Of a stretch of 64,000 nucleotides of DNA, positions 54,262-64,000 are shown one piece after another. Within the stretch, counting starts at the first letter, position 1; the number at the start of each line of letters is the position of its first letter. The translations under genes and the position numbers were made by a program. A model generated the notes under the pieces. The model saw only the letters and a list, made by a program, of their open reading frames with translations. It had not been told where the DNA came from and searched no databases. The stretch spans positions 21,801,978-21,865,977 of the forward strand of contig NC_092192.1 in assembly GCF_043641665.1 (NCBI RefSeq). The letters are read 5' to 3'. The stretch comes from Enoplosus armatus (lineage: Eukaryota; Chordata; Actinopteri; Centrarchiformes; Enoplosidae).

Positions 54262-57200
54262 AGATAAAATGGTTTCTGTAGAATATACTTTCTGTAGGAT
54301 ATTTGCAGAACTCATGCAATCTGATGGTACGTTGTTGACATGTGACACAAGAGGAGGGGGGCGGGGCCCAGATGTACACAGCTAGGGAAATTACAGCCAA
54401 TAGCCTATGTCTTGCATTTGCATATATAACAGATACAATCTAATGCCTGAGGAGCACGAGCAGGTTTCAGTTACACCTCTTAACTGAATGTGCGACTATG
54501 ACGAGCGCCCCCCCCCCTCCACACACACACACAAGAGATCCCAGTGATGAGGAGAAAAGAGGCCAAGCATTACAGCAGGAGCAATTACAGACGTACTGGC
54601 AAACATCATGCTCTCTTTCCCTGCTCCGACCCCAAACCGAGCGCCTCATTCCATTCAGTGAGCGAGCAGCTTTTCAAAAGGACAAAGATTGGAGGAAAAT
54701 TCCAGCTTCATAGCAACACGGCAAAGATGTGCCATTGCTCCCGAAAGCAGGGCAGTGACACCACAGAGCCAATCAGCAGACTCCAGCCTGAGATAGTTGA
54801 TACAACTACCGTGCGTGTCAGTGTTCCCTGAATGCACAACCACCAGTAGGTGTGACCGCAGCTCCTTGGGGCTTCACAATGCTCTCATCACGGCTCAGCT
54901 CAGCCCTTTTCACTTCAGCCGACACCCCCCCCCTCAGGACTCAATAGCCACACACGCCCACGTAGGGAGCGGGAAAACTCAAACTGCCTTCCTGTTCACT
55001 GCTTTAAATTCATAAAATCATTATGTGAACGGGCAGGATGCAATTACATCATCCGTCTCAGAAATCGACATGCTGTGAGAACAAGGGTTTTGGCAGGAAA
55101 GTGATTTGTGGATGCACCAAAAGCTTTTCTAAAAGGATTAAATGTGTTGTTTGCTGTGGTGGGTCCTTCAAATTTAAGTTGGGTCTTTCTGGGAGCCAGT
55201 AAAGCAGAAATATAGAGTTGTTTATCAATATGATTGAATTCACTTAGTCACTTTCATCACCAGGTATGTCTGTGCTAAGTACAAAATCCTTATATCGTGA
55301 CAGACACAGTTGAGGGAGTTTTTCCTGAGTAGTTTAACTTAACAAGCCAACTTAATGACTGTTATTAATAACATTTCCTGATAGAAGTCATTGGGGGAAA
55401 AAGGACATTTGTCCATTGAGAGGTGACAGCCCCACAGAGGTAATGTTTGCATTTCTTCTCAAACTAAAAGACAGCACATTAACACTGGGAGACGCGCTGT
55501 GTTTACACCCATTAACGCATCCTGACCGTCTCCTGCTGGTGTTTCTGGATGGCTGTAAACAACAGAGCAGTGTCTGCCTGTCAAAAGGCAGCCATGAGTG
55601 ACAGTGACCTCTGTTTGGACACGAGGGCCCAAGTGTGTGCTGATGGTAAGAGCAAAATGCGTTATTGTTCCATCTCTCAATGCACCAGTGAACATAGCTT
55701 CAGTTGGGGAGGGGGGGGGGGGGGGGCTCAGCTGGGTCCTGTGTTTTCTCACCCAATAATTATGCCTAATGGTCAAACTGTCACATCAGAAATCATGAGG
55801 TCATGAGACATCAACAAATGTCAGCATCAGTACCAAGAGAGCACTGAACCTCAAAAACTGGTGCGACTCCTCCAAAGCCATTTTTTGCTAAATTCAATTA
55901 GTACAATATCAGAAACAAAAAGTAACTTATCAATTAACTAATTATTTTTTTATACAAATGTCAGCTATGGAAAACTGCCTGGTACTGTCAGACCAGGTTT
56001 GACTTGGCTGATTGTTCATTCAGATGCCTGACAAATATAACAGTTACATAAAACTTTATACATTTCAATATGTCTAACTTCTTTCTTAGCTAAACAAACT
56101 CGTTATTCCAAAACTGCATTTTAAAAGTCAAACTTTGCTAAAACCTCGTGTTGTATCTTTCTCAAACTTTCAGTCTACGATATTCTGATATTAGTGAATA
56201 ATTAGAAATATTTCAACACGGGAGGGGGGGTGTTATTCATAAGTTATTACGAGAGAGAAACGGAGACATTACGAGTCATGTGAGGAAGGAGCAATATTTT
56301 CCATACTTCTTTCAGGGCGAGAAACCCCTGCCACCATTCAGAGTGCTGTCCCTTCACACAGAGTATTCCCAATAAAACACGACACAAGGCTAACTGTTAA
56401 AAAAGAAAAAAAAAGCAACAGACTGTACCGAATATATCAAATGTTGAAGTCTACACAGTTCACACGCAGTTTCTTACCTCCGCTCCATAACGCTGGACCT
56501 GCCTTGAGGCTTTATGACTGGGTTTCAAAAAAAAAAAAAAAAAAGTCCAAAGTACAACTATCCACTTATCTTTTTCTGTCGCTAAACTTGAACAAAATGG
56601 CGACGCAACCTCGTGAAAAGTCGCAAAAACGGCAACCAAGTGAGAAAGATACCAAAAAAAAGATGAAGGTTTTGACACGACGAGCAGAGCAGAGTAGAGC
56701 GGCGCGGCGGACTCTCCTCTCCGTCTCTCTGTCGGCTCCGTCAGCGTCCACACAAAGCTCCGCTCCAGCGGATTGGTTTACAGCCCCCCACACGTGCTGC
56801 CTTGAAGTGCTCCCGGAAATATGAACACAACCGGTCCCAGTAGTATTACAAAACTGGGAATGTATTATTGAAGCAAATCTCACATCAAGTCAACATGACA
56901 ATGGGTGAACCTGAACAACAACTTTTAGTTGATATATCAAAGCAATATATATTTGATGCCATGCCTGCAGTCTGTGCTTTTCGATTTCTGAAGAGCACTC
57001 CTCTTCTCCAAAACTCAGTAAAGGGCTCCCTCTAAGCTCCCACATCCTAGGTCAGAGGCTGTGAATGCAGTAAAGCCTGGCTGCATTTTAGTCCTACAGT
57101 CAGGAAATCTTTACATTCATGTTAGATGAAACAGTTTGGAGCTACTTTGTGCTTGCAGTATTACAAGAAGAATAGCGTTACGAATGTTACTGATGGTTTT

Positions 57201-57389
57201 GTATGTACAAATCTCTATTGGCCATCAGTTGCTCACACAGCAAACCCCTGCCTCCCAGTCATATTTACATGGCTGATTTGCACATGTGCTTGATTCTAAT
57301 GTTTCCGACAGCATATGAAGGCAGCACGGGAGTCAGGCAAGGCAAGAGGCAAGCTGGTGGTTTACACAGTGGAAAATACTCCTTTACAT

Positions 57390-57467
<78 letters not shown>

Positions 57468-60400
57468 CCTGCTTTTATTCTCTGTCAAAAATCGCTTAAT
57501 TTGTAATTACATACTTATAGGAATAGGCTAATTATGTAATTCTAGACCTGTATATAAAGGTTCAAATTAAATAGTTATAAACCCTTGAGACTCAAAGAAA
57601 CTCAAAAGTAAGTAATTTCAAAAAATGACTTCCTATCATTCTTCTTCATCATTCAAATAACTCATCAGGCTCCAACTGGTGTGGTGTCAGGTGGAAAGAG
57701 AGACCCTCACACTCTTACTGCGTACACTGCTGACCGACTGACTGACCCCAAGCTGACACTGGCTGACTGTCAGAATGATTCAGTCCGACTTAAACAACAT
57801 ATTGGATGGCTTTGCCTTGCCTTGACTTTAAATCAGCTCTCCCTTCTGAGGCCCCCCCTGGCCCCCCCCTGACAGCATTATCTTATTAATTCTTTAACTA
57901 GCTTAGTCCCTTAGAGTCAAAATGAAGTCAAACTAATTTGTTGTTGGTCTAGAATCACAAGACCACAGTCAGACTTTTTTCGCAGCATGTGATCGCTTCA
58001 AATTGTCATGCGTTTAACAAGAAGCTACAGTAAGACAAACATTTCTTTGGGCTGATCCTCAAATGTATCTTTGCATGTAAGTTCTGATGTTTTCCATTTT
58101 TACTCAAGTACTGTACTGTACACTTTTAAGGTACTTGTAATTTGGTATAACATGCTGTTTACACACTGAGGCATCAGTATTAACAATCGAATAATGCCAT
58201 ATATAATAATATATCAGTCACTGTTCTTTTGCAGAACCACTACTTTTTCTTTTGATACTTTAAGTTCATTTAGCTGATAATACTTCTGTACTTCTATTTA
58301 GGTAGGATTTGGAACGCAGGGCCTTTACTTGTAATGGAGTTTCTTAAATAAAAGCACCAATAGAACGATGTCAAATTAAGTAAAGGATCTGAATACTTCT
58401 TCCACCACTATCCATCTTCCATGTGTATGTAATGCTCTATAAAATTCCCCTAATATCACTCAGCATTAACTCCATGCGCTGGGGGAAATTACTGAGAAAG
58501 TCAAAAGAGTTTGTTCTGTGCAGCTCGGATCATAGTCATACTGTATGTCTCCTACGCTATCACTTATAGGCCAAGACACAGTGATTCATTTGTCCACTTT
58601 GTATGGTGCTTTTTTACCTTACACGCTTGTCATGATACCTTAAAATAACTAAATAAATAAATTCAACATTTGTGGCATTATTGGAACAGAGGGAGGCGGT
58701 TCGGTTGCCATGGACACGGTAGAGGCGGTAAAGCAGCAGGTGGAGTTCGACTTTAGGACTGAAGAATATTAGAAACGTGCTGGAAAAACACCTACACAGG
58801 AAGTAGTGAGCTCCTGCCCTGATGTCATATCGCATGTAACAGGGTGAGCGCTTTGTGTTGGCTTAAGCATCATCCGGCTGCGGTTTTGCATGGATCTGAA
58901 TGGACTGTTTCACCCCTGGGACATGGAGCGAGCGAGGCAGCGCGTTTAGCAGCTGCATGCCAAGTTCAATGCCCAGGAGCAGAGCGCCATGCCGTCTGAC
59001 ACATAAACACGGCTGTACATTTGAATTCCTACCTGCTGCTTAAATGCCTGTAAGCTTTGAAGCTTTGCAACAACAGTGTTTTGTTTTAGCGCCGAAGCCA
59101 ATGCGACACGTCACAACAATGACGCAACACAACTCTGTGTAATGCAACTGCAGATACTCACTAGCTAAGTCCACTGAGGGAAGCCAAGGTGTAAAAACTG
59201 ATCTTTGTGCTTTGCGCGCGCACTCGGTTTACAACACAGCCCCGAGTTGTTAGTATGTAATCAAAAGCGGCCTCCCCCACACAAAAGGTGCTGTCTATAA
59301 CAACAGTGTCTTATTGAAGCTACAGAGCAACAAGTTACACAAGGGACCTTGCATAGTTTCACAGCACAGAAACTGGAGCACCAGGAAATGATCTGAGATC
59401 CTCGGGAACAGGAGGACAAATCTTACTCTGTCTCACACATTCTCTCCCCCAATTTCCCTTCCTCTCTCGTCCACATAACCAGCTGTCTTGGCTCACGTAT
59501 GCTCACAGCTGCCCAAATCACTGGTCCCCAGACATGACGAAGGCCTACACTGAGGAGGGGAACAGAGGGGGCTCTACATCTGGGTCAGTAACTGGCAGGT
59601 CTATTGGGCTGTCTGGGGAGGAAAGAAGGCTGACTGTCATCCTTTATCCAAAGCTCATAACTATTTATTTTCACATTGATGTCAACAAAAGAGCCTATTT
59701 TTGCTGTGAAGAGTTTAGTCTCTGTTCTCAGATGCCACTGCAACACAACACGAGAACATGGAGCAAAGGACTAATAACTCCGAGGTTCTATCGCCTCGAT
59801 TTTAGCTGGAGCAGTGCAGCGTGTTAACAATTTCCATGGTTTTACTGAGAAACAGCAAAGGTTAGTGGTGAGTGGATCTAGGCAGAGCAAGCATATTTCT
59901 CCAATGCTGTGTGGCTCCCTGCAGGAATGTGCTCTTTCAGTCACCATGGAGAGGGAGACAGAGATTCTTACTGTTGCGGGACAAAGCTTAACGCTCAATG
60001 GATGGGTTTACAGGCCCCCTCATTGTAAAAGGATTAAATAAATCAAGGCCGGTCGAGACCTAGCGCCACGGCACCCCTGCCGTGGCCTTTCAGCCTCGAC
60101 CAAACAGACACACACAAACACAGCTGGCCCCCGTCCAGACACAGGGTACATTCAGCAGCTTTGAGAAATGCTGTAGTAACCTGGCTCACCCCTGAAGCCA
60201 TTTGCATACAACTTGAGGGGTGAAAACAGTCAAAGAACAGAGGGGCTGGAGGAATAGGATTGTTCTCTTTTGAGAGCAACATTTGAAAATTGGGGTTGCA
60301 TTTTACACCACAACTTTTATATACAGTATTTTATGCCATGCAAAATGGACTCGCACAAAAACCTGAAACATATCCAAAATACAGCAGTAGAAGAAGAATC

Positions 60401-62098
60401 TGACAACGCAGAGGCAATGTGAAGGATTTTAAGTAACAAAATTAAATATGACCATTATTTGCATTACACAGACCTTTTTTTTTTTATAGAAGCTTATAAG
60501 TGAGTTAAAAGTGAGGAAGTTCACACAAACACACACTGGAAAAATACCTATTTCCACTATTAAAGCACACCCAGATATGGCTAAAGGCTAAAGTGTAGCG
60601 ATAATGTGGACAAGTGTGTTAAAGGTCACAGACAGGATAGTTTACTATGCTGCGTGAGGTCATCCTCTTGTAATGCAAGACCAAATATTTTCCTGTGTGA
60701 AGAGTGAAGCTTCACCCCCAGTTTTAAGCTACAGTGACAAGTATACAGACTAGTCGTATTAGAGTCACACAGTGCAAACACATCACTCGGGATTGTGGAG
60801 TTAGGTTTTGGTTAGGGGATGGTGGTGCGGCACACCAAAGGATATTTTGTCTACCTGAACTTAGGCTGTAGTGGTTTAGCGGGTCGGCCACCCATGCACT
60901 GTCCTGTATTACACTCTCCATCTCCAAGTCTGCATGCAGCCCCATGGACAGATGGACCAACAGACAGATGGATGGATGGGCGATGGAGACGTGAGAGAAT
61001 CAGCAGAGGGAGAGAAGCACTTCAAGTTAGAGAACAGAGCAACTGTGTACTTTGGGACTGTGAGGTCAGCAGCTTTGCATAGAAATGATACTTTGATGCT
61101 AAAGCATTTGTGAGACAGTGTACAGATGAAAAAAAAAAAGTTTAGTCATGAAGAAAAGAAACTGTGTATTCATCAATAAAACACGTCTTCTTACATGAGA
61201 GAACTTCTACTTTAAAGTTATAATCCATAAGATTTTCAGGAATTCAAGCCCTGTTTTTGTTACTATTCATGGTTGTCATTTATTCAGCAATGGCCATGAA
61301 GTGTATTCACTTTCTGAAATTAACTCTCCATATAGTAGTTTTCTTTGTTGGTGGCGGGGTCCGCCATTCCCACACAAGATTCAAATAGCCTACCTACGCA
61401 GCATGTAATCCAGTGTTACTGTTCTTAATTTGACTGATTGATATCAGCCTCACTGTTTAATGCCGACTCTCCTAACACCATATCAGAGCTGTATTTAGTC
61501 ACTGCTAATGCTAAGCCAACATTTCCTGCTGCTGCTACTTCATATTAAAAGCATTCAGCTGGTGGAACACGAGTTGGCTTTAGTTGTGACGCAGTCACAA
61601 AAAAAATGTTTTCACTGAGGTTAGCGCTAACCTCAAAAAATGTGTCTACAAAACATTTCTACAGAACATTTCAGGGGATAATGGAAGAGTCAGGAGCAGC
61701 GGTAGCGGCAGTGAACTGTTAGATGAAGAGCTGCAGGCGAAAGGCTGCACACCTCAGCAAGGTAACCACTTCTGCTAACTGTTTCCTGCGGTTGTGTGAA
61801 AAACGACTCACACTGTGAGCAGCATGATATCAAATGGAGGGTGCTCACGGCATGGGGGAAAGAGTCCAATTATTGACGGACATCTTTGTTAAAACAATGC
61901 CAGTTTGTTTGGCTGCGTGTGTGTAAACAGATATACCAGTTGCTCTTCTGTTAGCTGCTCAAGGATGTGTCTGCAGCCCTTGCTGTTCCTACCGCTGACC
62001 ACGGCTGTCACCAAATCAAACCCTGGAATCTTAAGGATTATAACTTTAACTACATCCAAACTCTAAGGAACTAAATGTCACAAATGTGTAAATGCATG

Positions 62099-62131
<33 letters not shown>

Positions 62132-63946
62132 CGAGTTAAGGTGGAGTGAGTGGACAGGTGGATGAAGTGTGTATACCAACACGCACAGGGAGGGAAGAGA
62201 CTCCAAGAAGCAGGCTGCAGGCCAGAGCAGGGGGAGGCTGAGGCAGAGGAGTCACAGTCAAATGCAACAAATCAAGACACATGCTAATACAACTGTACAT
62301 CCCTGCGCGGTGAGACAACAGTATTAATGATGCATTGCAGAGGTGAACAAGCAGTGCAGTTCTGACACATAGACAGGCAGCTTAAACGCCATTACATTTA
62401 GTTATCTGTCCTGCCACTGATAACAAAGTTGATCCAGGATCTGCTCTTTCAGAGTCAACATTGAGTCATGTTAATATTACGGACAACAGGGCATTTGCAG
62501 GTTTTAGAAAACCAAACATTAGGCTTTGGTTATTACTGTGTAGAATATAGGCCAAGATTGAATTGAATAAAAACCAAACAACGAACATATTTCTGATTGA
62601 ACATAACTAATCAGTGACACGATCTGTATTCAGGATATCTACATGATATACTTGACCTGCGGATACTCTGTAAAAGGAAAAGATGCATGATTGACAAATA
62701 AGGACACATGCATAAAACAGACAAACAATAATAGCGACAAGCATTGAAACATTGCTCAAAAGCAAGGGGGGGGGGTGGGCAGGCAGATTAAGTCACGGAC
62801 TGTGGCGTGTGCTGTGTGTGCGCTGCAAAGTTAACTCTACACCGCGAGATACATTTCACACAGTCTGAAAGGCTCAAAAACATAGGGTTTGAAACTTGAT
62901 TGGCACATCAGATAACATGGGCGCCCGACAGCGCCCGAAACCCCTGCGCCTGTAATTATATCCCCTCCCTCACAATTATGGATCTTATAGAGTTGGTGTC
63001 TTTTTTTTTTCGCTGTGTCATCACTTAATCTAGGCCCCGGAGTCTGATGGTTAGGAACCCCGGCTCCACTCGCTCGCCCCAAAGCCAGCCCAGATGGCTG
63101 TGACTCATGTTGGTTGAACCGGTCTTCGGGTTTGGAAGGCGGTCGAAAGGGCTCGGTCGTAGCAACGTGACGCGGGCTGCTATTTCTGTTGGGTGCCCGC
63201 GGTGTGTAATTCAGCGTGTGAGGAAGTGAGGGCGAAGGTCAAAGCCGGTCTTGCAGCCGCCAAGTGTTGTCAGGTTTGATTCCGAGAGGGTTTGTGTCAC
63301 GCATTTGTCTCCGACACTCTCAGGCGCGTGCTAAAGAGCTTATCTGTTTGCTCTGGACAGCGATAGATTAGCACAGTTATTTGCAGTGGATTTGTAAAGT
63401 GCTGAGTCAATATGACGTGATTAGCGGGCTATTTGAGAGGATGACGTGCCAGAATTATGGGTTTCCTTTCATTGTAACTCACAAATTGAAGCTATATTAT
63501 CTTTATCTCTGATGTATTGTAATTCAGTTCTATGAAAACAGGTGACGACCTCTAACAGGGCTCTGTATATTTAATTTCACTCTACTAAATTGCAGTCAAG
63601 CGCTCTTTTAATACTAAATCAATCCCTTGAGATAAGAAGTCCGTCAGACCAGCAATAATATCTGTGGGCAAGGTGTGACACACGCGCACACACACACACA
63701 CACACACCCACCCACCCACCCACACCCCCAGCCACATCATCCATCACAGACCTAACCACTTCCTGAAAATGCAGCCGCATCAGTGAGACATTAACTGCCA
63801 TCAGTGATAACGTCCTTCCCCCCCCCCCCCCGTGAACGGTTTTTAAGAGGAGCGGGAGGAGTACCTGGTTTTGGTACCGTGTTGGTCATGGACTGCGGCA
63901 CTTTATCGTTTATGAGCTCCACGCACTCGCTGGGAAAGAAGCCGAC
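38700..63946 (-). CDS. arhgap32: Rho GTPase-activating protein 32/33 (RICS/TCGAP family), 3' part
   Basis: These proteins stimulate GTP hydrolysis on Cdc42 and Rac-type GTPases. RICS is concentrated at neuronal postsynaptic sites and growth cones and binds SH3 proteins and beta-catenin/N-cadherin complexes. Thirteen exons join in phase to 1708 residues. In order: the end of an SH3 domain (VGFFPSECVELI), a linker (SKKHGKLITFLRSFMKSRPT), a RhoGAP domain from about FGCDLGEHL with the arginine finger in DGIYRLSG (local residue 100), KLYFRELPNPLL and NLAIVWAPNLL, ending near HVDVLFS. Then come RPKSLLVSSPSTKLLTLEEA, SPVGSWRSFFNLGKSSS, RPRRPRSSSDALSASFNGE, a Pro-rich run (LPPPPPPPKNAARMLALAL) and a long disordered tail ending ALGQGAF then LQRPETEIRTE. 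The tail, linker and SKQIESACFSGTAAF favour ARHGAP32. HGVVDGIY and the 19q13-type neighbours leave ARHGAP33 possible. PX and 5' exons lie past the right edge. Confidence 0.88.
38977..39010. repeat. arhgap32: CAG/CTG repeat encoding poly-Gln
   Basis: Ten consecutive CAG codons on the sense strand near the C-terminus of the GAP protein. Confidence 0.95.
40789..40965. repeat. arhgap32: coding minisatellite (His-Pro-Gln rich)
   Basis: Variants of a 12-nt unit (plus strand GGATGAGACTGT) in higher-order blocks of about 48 nt. They encode PHPQSHPQSHPQPQTQ-type units within the disordered tail. Confidence 0.9.
41428..41838. mobile_element. fold-back (MITE-like) repeat, copy 1
   Basis: The left end (GAGAGTTACGTGAGAAGATT ... 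CTAAATATG) and right end (TTTAATGTGAAGAGATGAGT ... CTTCTCATCTAACTCTCGGC) are imperfect inverted copies of each other over about 100 bp. Inside are AGCTTAGCATAGCATAAAGA and CAGCTAACCTGGCTCTGTCC. I recognise this as a common dispersed repeat of percomorph fish. It lies in a GAP gene intron. Confidence 0.65.
41936..42609 (-). CDS. arhgap32: GAP gene coding exon (proline-rich)
   Basis: 674 nt. Contains ALPPPPPPPKNAARMLALAL and AESAQQVS, strongly matching ARHGAP32 (PPPPPPKNVARMLALALAES), then Ser/Thr/Pro-rich low-complexity sequence. Acceptor CTGCTAG, donor GTAAGC. Confidence 0.93.
42941..43774 (-). CDS. arhgap32: GAP gene coding exon
   Basis: 834 nt. Begins ESKVYRPRRPRSSSDALSAS and includes EDVDLSPPDIGMASLDFDPM and SFQC, both diagnostic of ARHGAP32. 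Donor is GTAGGG. Confidence 0.94.
43918..43992 (-). CDS. arhgap32: GAP gene coding exon
   Basis: 75 nt encoding GRGDTATLRSAKSEESLSSL and HNVE, matching human TLRSAKSEESLTSLH. Not visible as an open frame with its own ATG. Confidence 0.93.
44119..44264 (-). CDS. arhgap32: GAP gene coding exon
   Basis: 146 nt encoding KRPPIKSKKSPVGSWRSFFN and LGKSSSMSKRKLHRNPSEPN, as in human ARHGAP32. Donor GTGAGT. Confidence 0.95.
44712..44913 (-). CDS. arhgap32: GAP gene coding exon
   Basis: 202 nt encoding LSRPKSLLVSSPSTKLLTLE and EAQARTQAQINSPV, then KYIEVGEGPAALQGKFHTVI. Almost identical to human ARHGAP32. Confidence 0.95.
45020..45165 (-). CDS. arhgap32: GAP gene coding exon (RhoGAP domain end)
   Basis: 146 nt encoding SKQIESACFSGTAAFMEVRI and QSVVVEFILNHVDVLFS. 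Acceptor GATTCAG, donor GTGTGT. Confidence 0.95.
45614..45721 (-). CDS. arhgap32: GAP gene coding exon (RhoGAP domain)
   Basis: 108 nt encoding TLEFLMRHLSRLAAFSYITN and MHSKNLAIVWAPNLL, including the conserved RhoGAP Asn region. Confidence 0.95.
46082..46164 (-). CDS. arhgap32: GAP gene coding exon (RhoGAP domain)
   Basis: 83 nt encoding EAVSAATDEERLIKIHDVIQ and QLPPPHY. Acceptor CCTGAAG, donor GTCAGT. Confidence 0.94.
46720..46864 (-). CDS. arhgap32: GAP gene coding exon (RhoGAP domain)
   Basis: 145 nt encoding HEFDSEQIPDLTKDVYIQDI and then LCKLYFRELPNPLLTYQLYE and KFS. Donor GTAAGC. Confidence 0.95.
47501..47603 (-). CDS. arhgap32: GAP gene coding exon (RhoGAP arginine finger)
   Basis: 103 nt encoding PQVLKSCTEFIEKHGVVDGI then YRLSGIASNIQKL. 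The catalytic arginine is the Arg of YRLSG. The donor GTGGGA is followed by a (GT)n-type repeat. Confidence 0.95.
47604..49977 (-). other. arhgap32: GAP gene intron
   Basis: 2.4-kb intron with a GT-rich stretch (48088-48150) and a fold-back repeat copy near 49505-49752. No coding exon recognised. Confidence 0.75.
49505..49752. mobile_element. fold-back (MITE-like) repeat, copy 2 (partial)
   Basis: Shares with the copy at 41.4-41.8 kb, in the same orientation, CTTCCAGTCTTTGCGCTATG (compare CTTCAGTCTTTGAGCTAAGC) and ATCTTCTGATCCAACTCTCG then GCAAGAAAGC. The left inverted arm is missing. Confidence 0.6.
49978..50127 (-). CDS. arhgap32: GAP gene coding exon (linker; internal Met start for short isoform)
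   Basis: 150 nt encoding SKKHGKLITFLRSFMKSRPT and RERVFGCDLGEHLLNSGHD. The Met of MKSRPT (ATG at 50083-50081) corresponds, as I recall, to the start of the shorter human RICS isoform that lacks PX and SH3. Confidence 0.95.
53205..53252. repeat. (CA)24 microsatellite
   Basis: Pure 48-bp CA run in the GAP gene large intron. Confidence 0.97.
54213..54257. repeat. (AC)n microsatellite
   Basis: Pure 45-bp AC run in the GAP gene large intron. Confidence 0.97.
56478..56830 (-). promoter_or_regulatory. arhgap32: internal GAP gene promoter with non-coding first exon
   Basis: CpG-rich segment on the minus strand with a CCAAT box (plus ATTGG at 56770-56774), a GGCGCGG-type GC-rich core near 56700 and a YY1-like site (AAAATGGCGAC at 56595-56605). 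It runs into a strong donor, GCGGAG before GTAAGA, at 56478. A short upstream ATG (56488) precedes the donor: M-E-R plus 2 nt. Spliced to the exon at 50127 that frame would hit a stop at once. The transcript would therefore be translated from a later Met such as 50083, giving a PX/SH3-less isoform. Inferred from sequence only. Confidence 0.5.
57391..57464. repeat. (AC)37 microsatellite
   Basis: Pure 74-bp AC run, the longest dinucleotide tract in the window. Confidence 0.98.
58090..58415. repeat. dispersed 'ACTTGAGTA' teleost repeat, copy 5
   Basis: It begins TTTTTACTCAAGTACTGTAC and ends AAGTAAAGGATCTGAATACT followed by TCTTCCACCACT, closely resembling the ends of the other copies. Confidence 0.65.
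60051..60101. repeat. imperfect hairpin with two stems
   Basis: Outer stem GGTCGAG (60051-60057) pairs with CTCGACC (60095-60101). Inner stem GCCACGGCA (60065-60073) pairs with TGCCGTGGC (60078-60086) around a CCCC loop. Confidence 0.85.
61616..61635. repeat. 20-bp perfect palindrome
   Basis: TGAGGTTAGCGCTAACCTCA is self-complementary with no spacer, in the GAP gene large intron. Confidence 0.95.
62101..62128. repeat. (GT)n microsatellite
   Basis: Pure GT run of 28 bp in the GAP gene large intron. Confidence 0.95.
63865..63946 (-). CDS. arhgap32: GAP gene coding exon (end of SH3 domain)
   Basis: 82 nt encoding VGFFPSECVELINDKVPQSM then TNTVPKP. Acceptor CTCCCTAG, donor GTACTC. The 1-nt carry joins TG of the next exon to give Val, making PKPVSKKHGK as in ARHGAP32. 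Confidence 0.94.
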
Positions 63947-64000
63947 CTAGGGAGAGAGTACAGGAGTGAGACAGGCAGGGTGAGGCTGGGAGGAAGCACA

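Larger units (their letters stand above)
50128..63864 (-). other. arhgap32: GAP gene large intron (13.7 kb)
   Basis: Between the SH3-end exon and the linker exon. It holds a promoter-like segment with a spliced first exon (56478-56830), CA repeats (53205-53252, 54213-54257, 57391-57464), a GT repeat (62101-62128), G/C runs (53591-53602, 55711-55726, 62766-62776, 63819-63831), a dispersed repeat (58090-58415) and small hairpins. No coding exon was identified otherwise. Confidence 0.75.

Overview
The window is vertebrate nuclear DNA, almost certainly from a ray-finned (teleost, probably percomorph) fish. Genes are split by GT-AG introns and encode fish-like orthologues of vertebrate proteins. 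The spaces between exons are full of CA/GT microsatellites, long G or C homopolymers and short dispersed repeats typical of percomorph genomes. No prokaryotic operon, CRISPR array or phage is present. Most open frames on both strands are shadows or run through simple repeats, so genes were built exon by exon from splice sites, reading phase and similarity to known families.

Layout from left to right. (1) 1-9.4 kb, minus strand: the 5' end of nova2 (neuronal KH-domain splicing regulator). Coding exons 1 and 2 are present and the rest lies beyond the left edge. (2) 10.3-18.0 kb, minus strand: a complete 12-exon kptn (kaptin, KICSTOR complex; 434 codons with every junction in phase). (3) 18-25.2 kb: intergenic, with microsatellites, dispersed repeats and a paired K50-homeodomain site. 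(4) 25.2-28.4 kb, plus strand: a complete 3-exon crx (Otx-family photoreceptor transcription factor, 295 aa). (5) 28.4-31.5 kb: intergenic, with a LINE relic. (6) 31.5-34.9 kb, minus strand: an intron-containing replacement histone H3.3 gene. (7) 35-37.7 kb: intergenic, with a short telomere-like tract. (8) 37.7-64 kb, minus strand: the 3' part of a Rho GTPase-activating protein of the ARHGAP32/33 (RICS/TCGAP) family. Thirteen coding exons (1708 residues) run from the end of the SH3 domain through the RhoGAP domain to the stop; the PX and upstream exons lie past the right edge.

In human, NOVA2, KPTN, CRX and ARHGAP33 all lie on 19q13, so the window looks like a compressed piece of that ancestral block, although the GAP protein resembles ARHGAP32 in its C-terminal tail. 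The genes do not form a pathway. Nova2 (neuronal splicing), Crx (photoreceptors) and the RICS GAP (neurite and synapse signalling) share a neural theme; kptn and H3.3 are broadly expressed.

The most interesting signals are: a probable internal promoter and non-coding first exon inside the GAP gene that would produce a short RICS-like isoform; a perfect 25-bp inverted repeat with a 1-nt spacer in crx intron 1 and a similar hairpin downstream; an H3.3 splice donor formed by the first GT of a microsatellite; fold-back repeats in GAP introns; and an exceptional density of long poly-G/poly-C runs. I found no convincing wholly new biological system.
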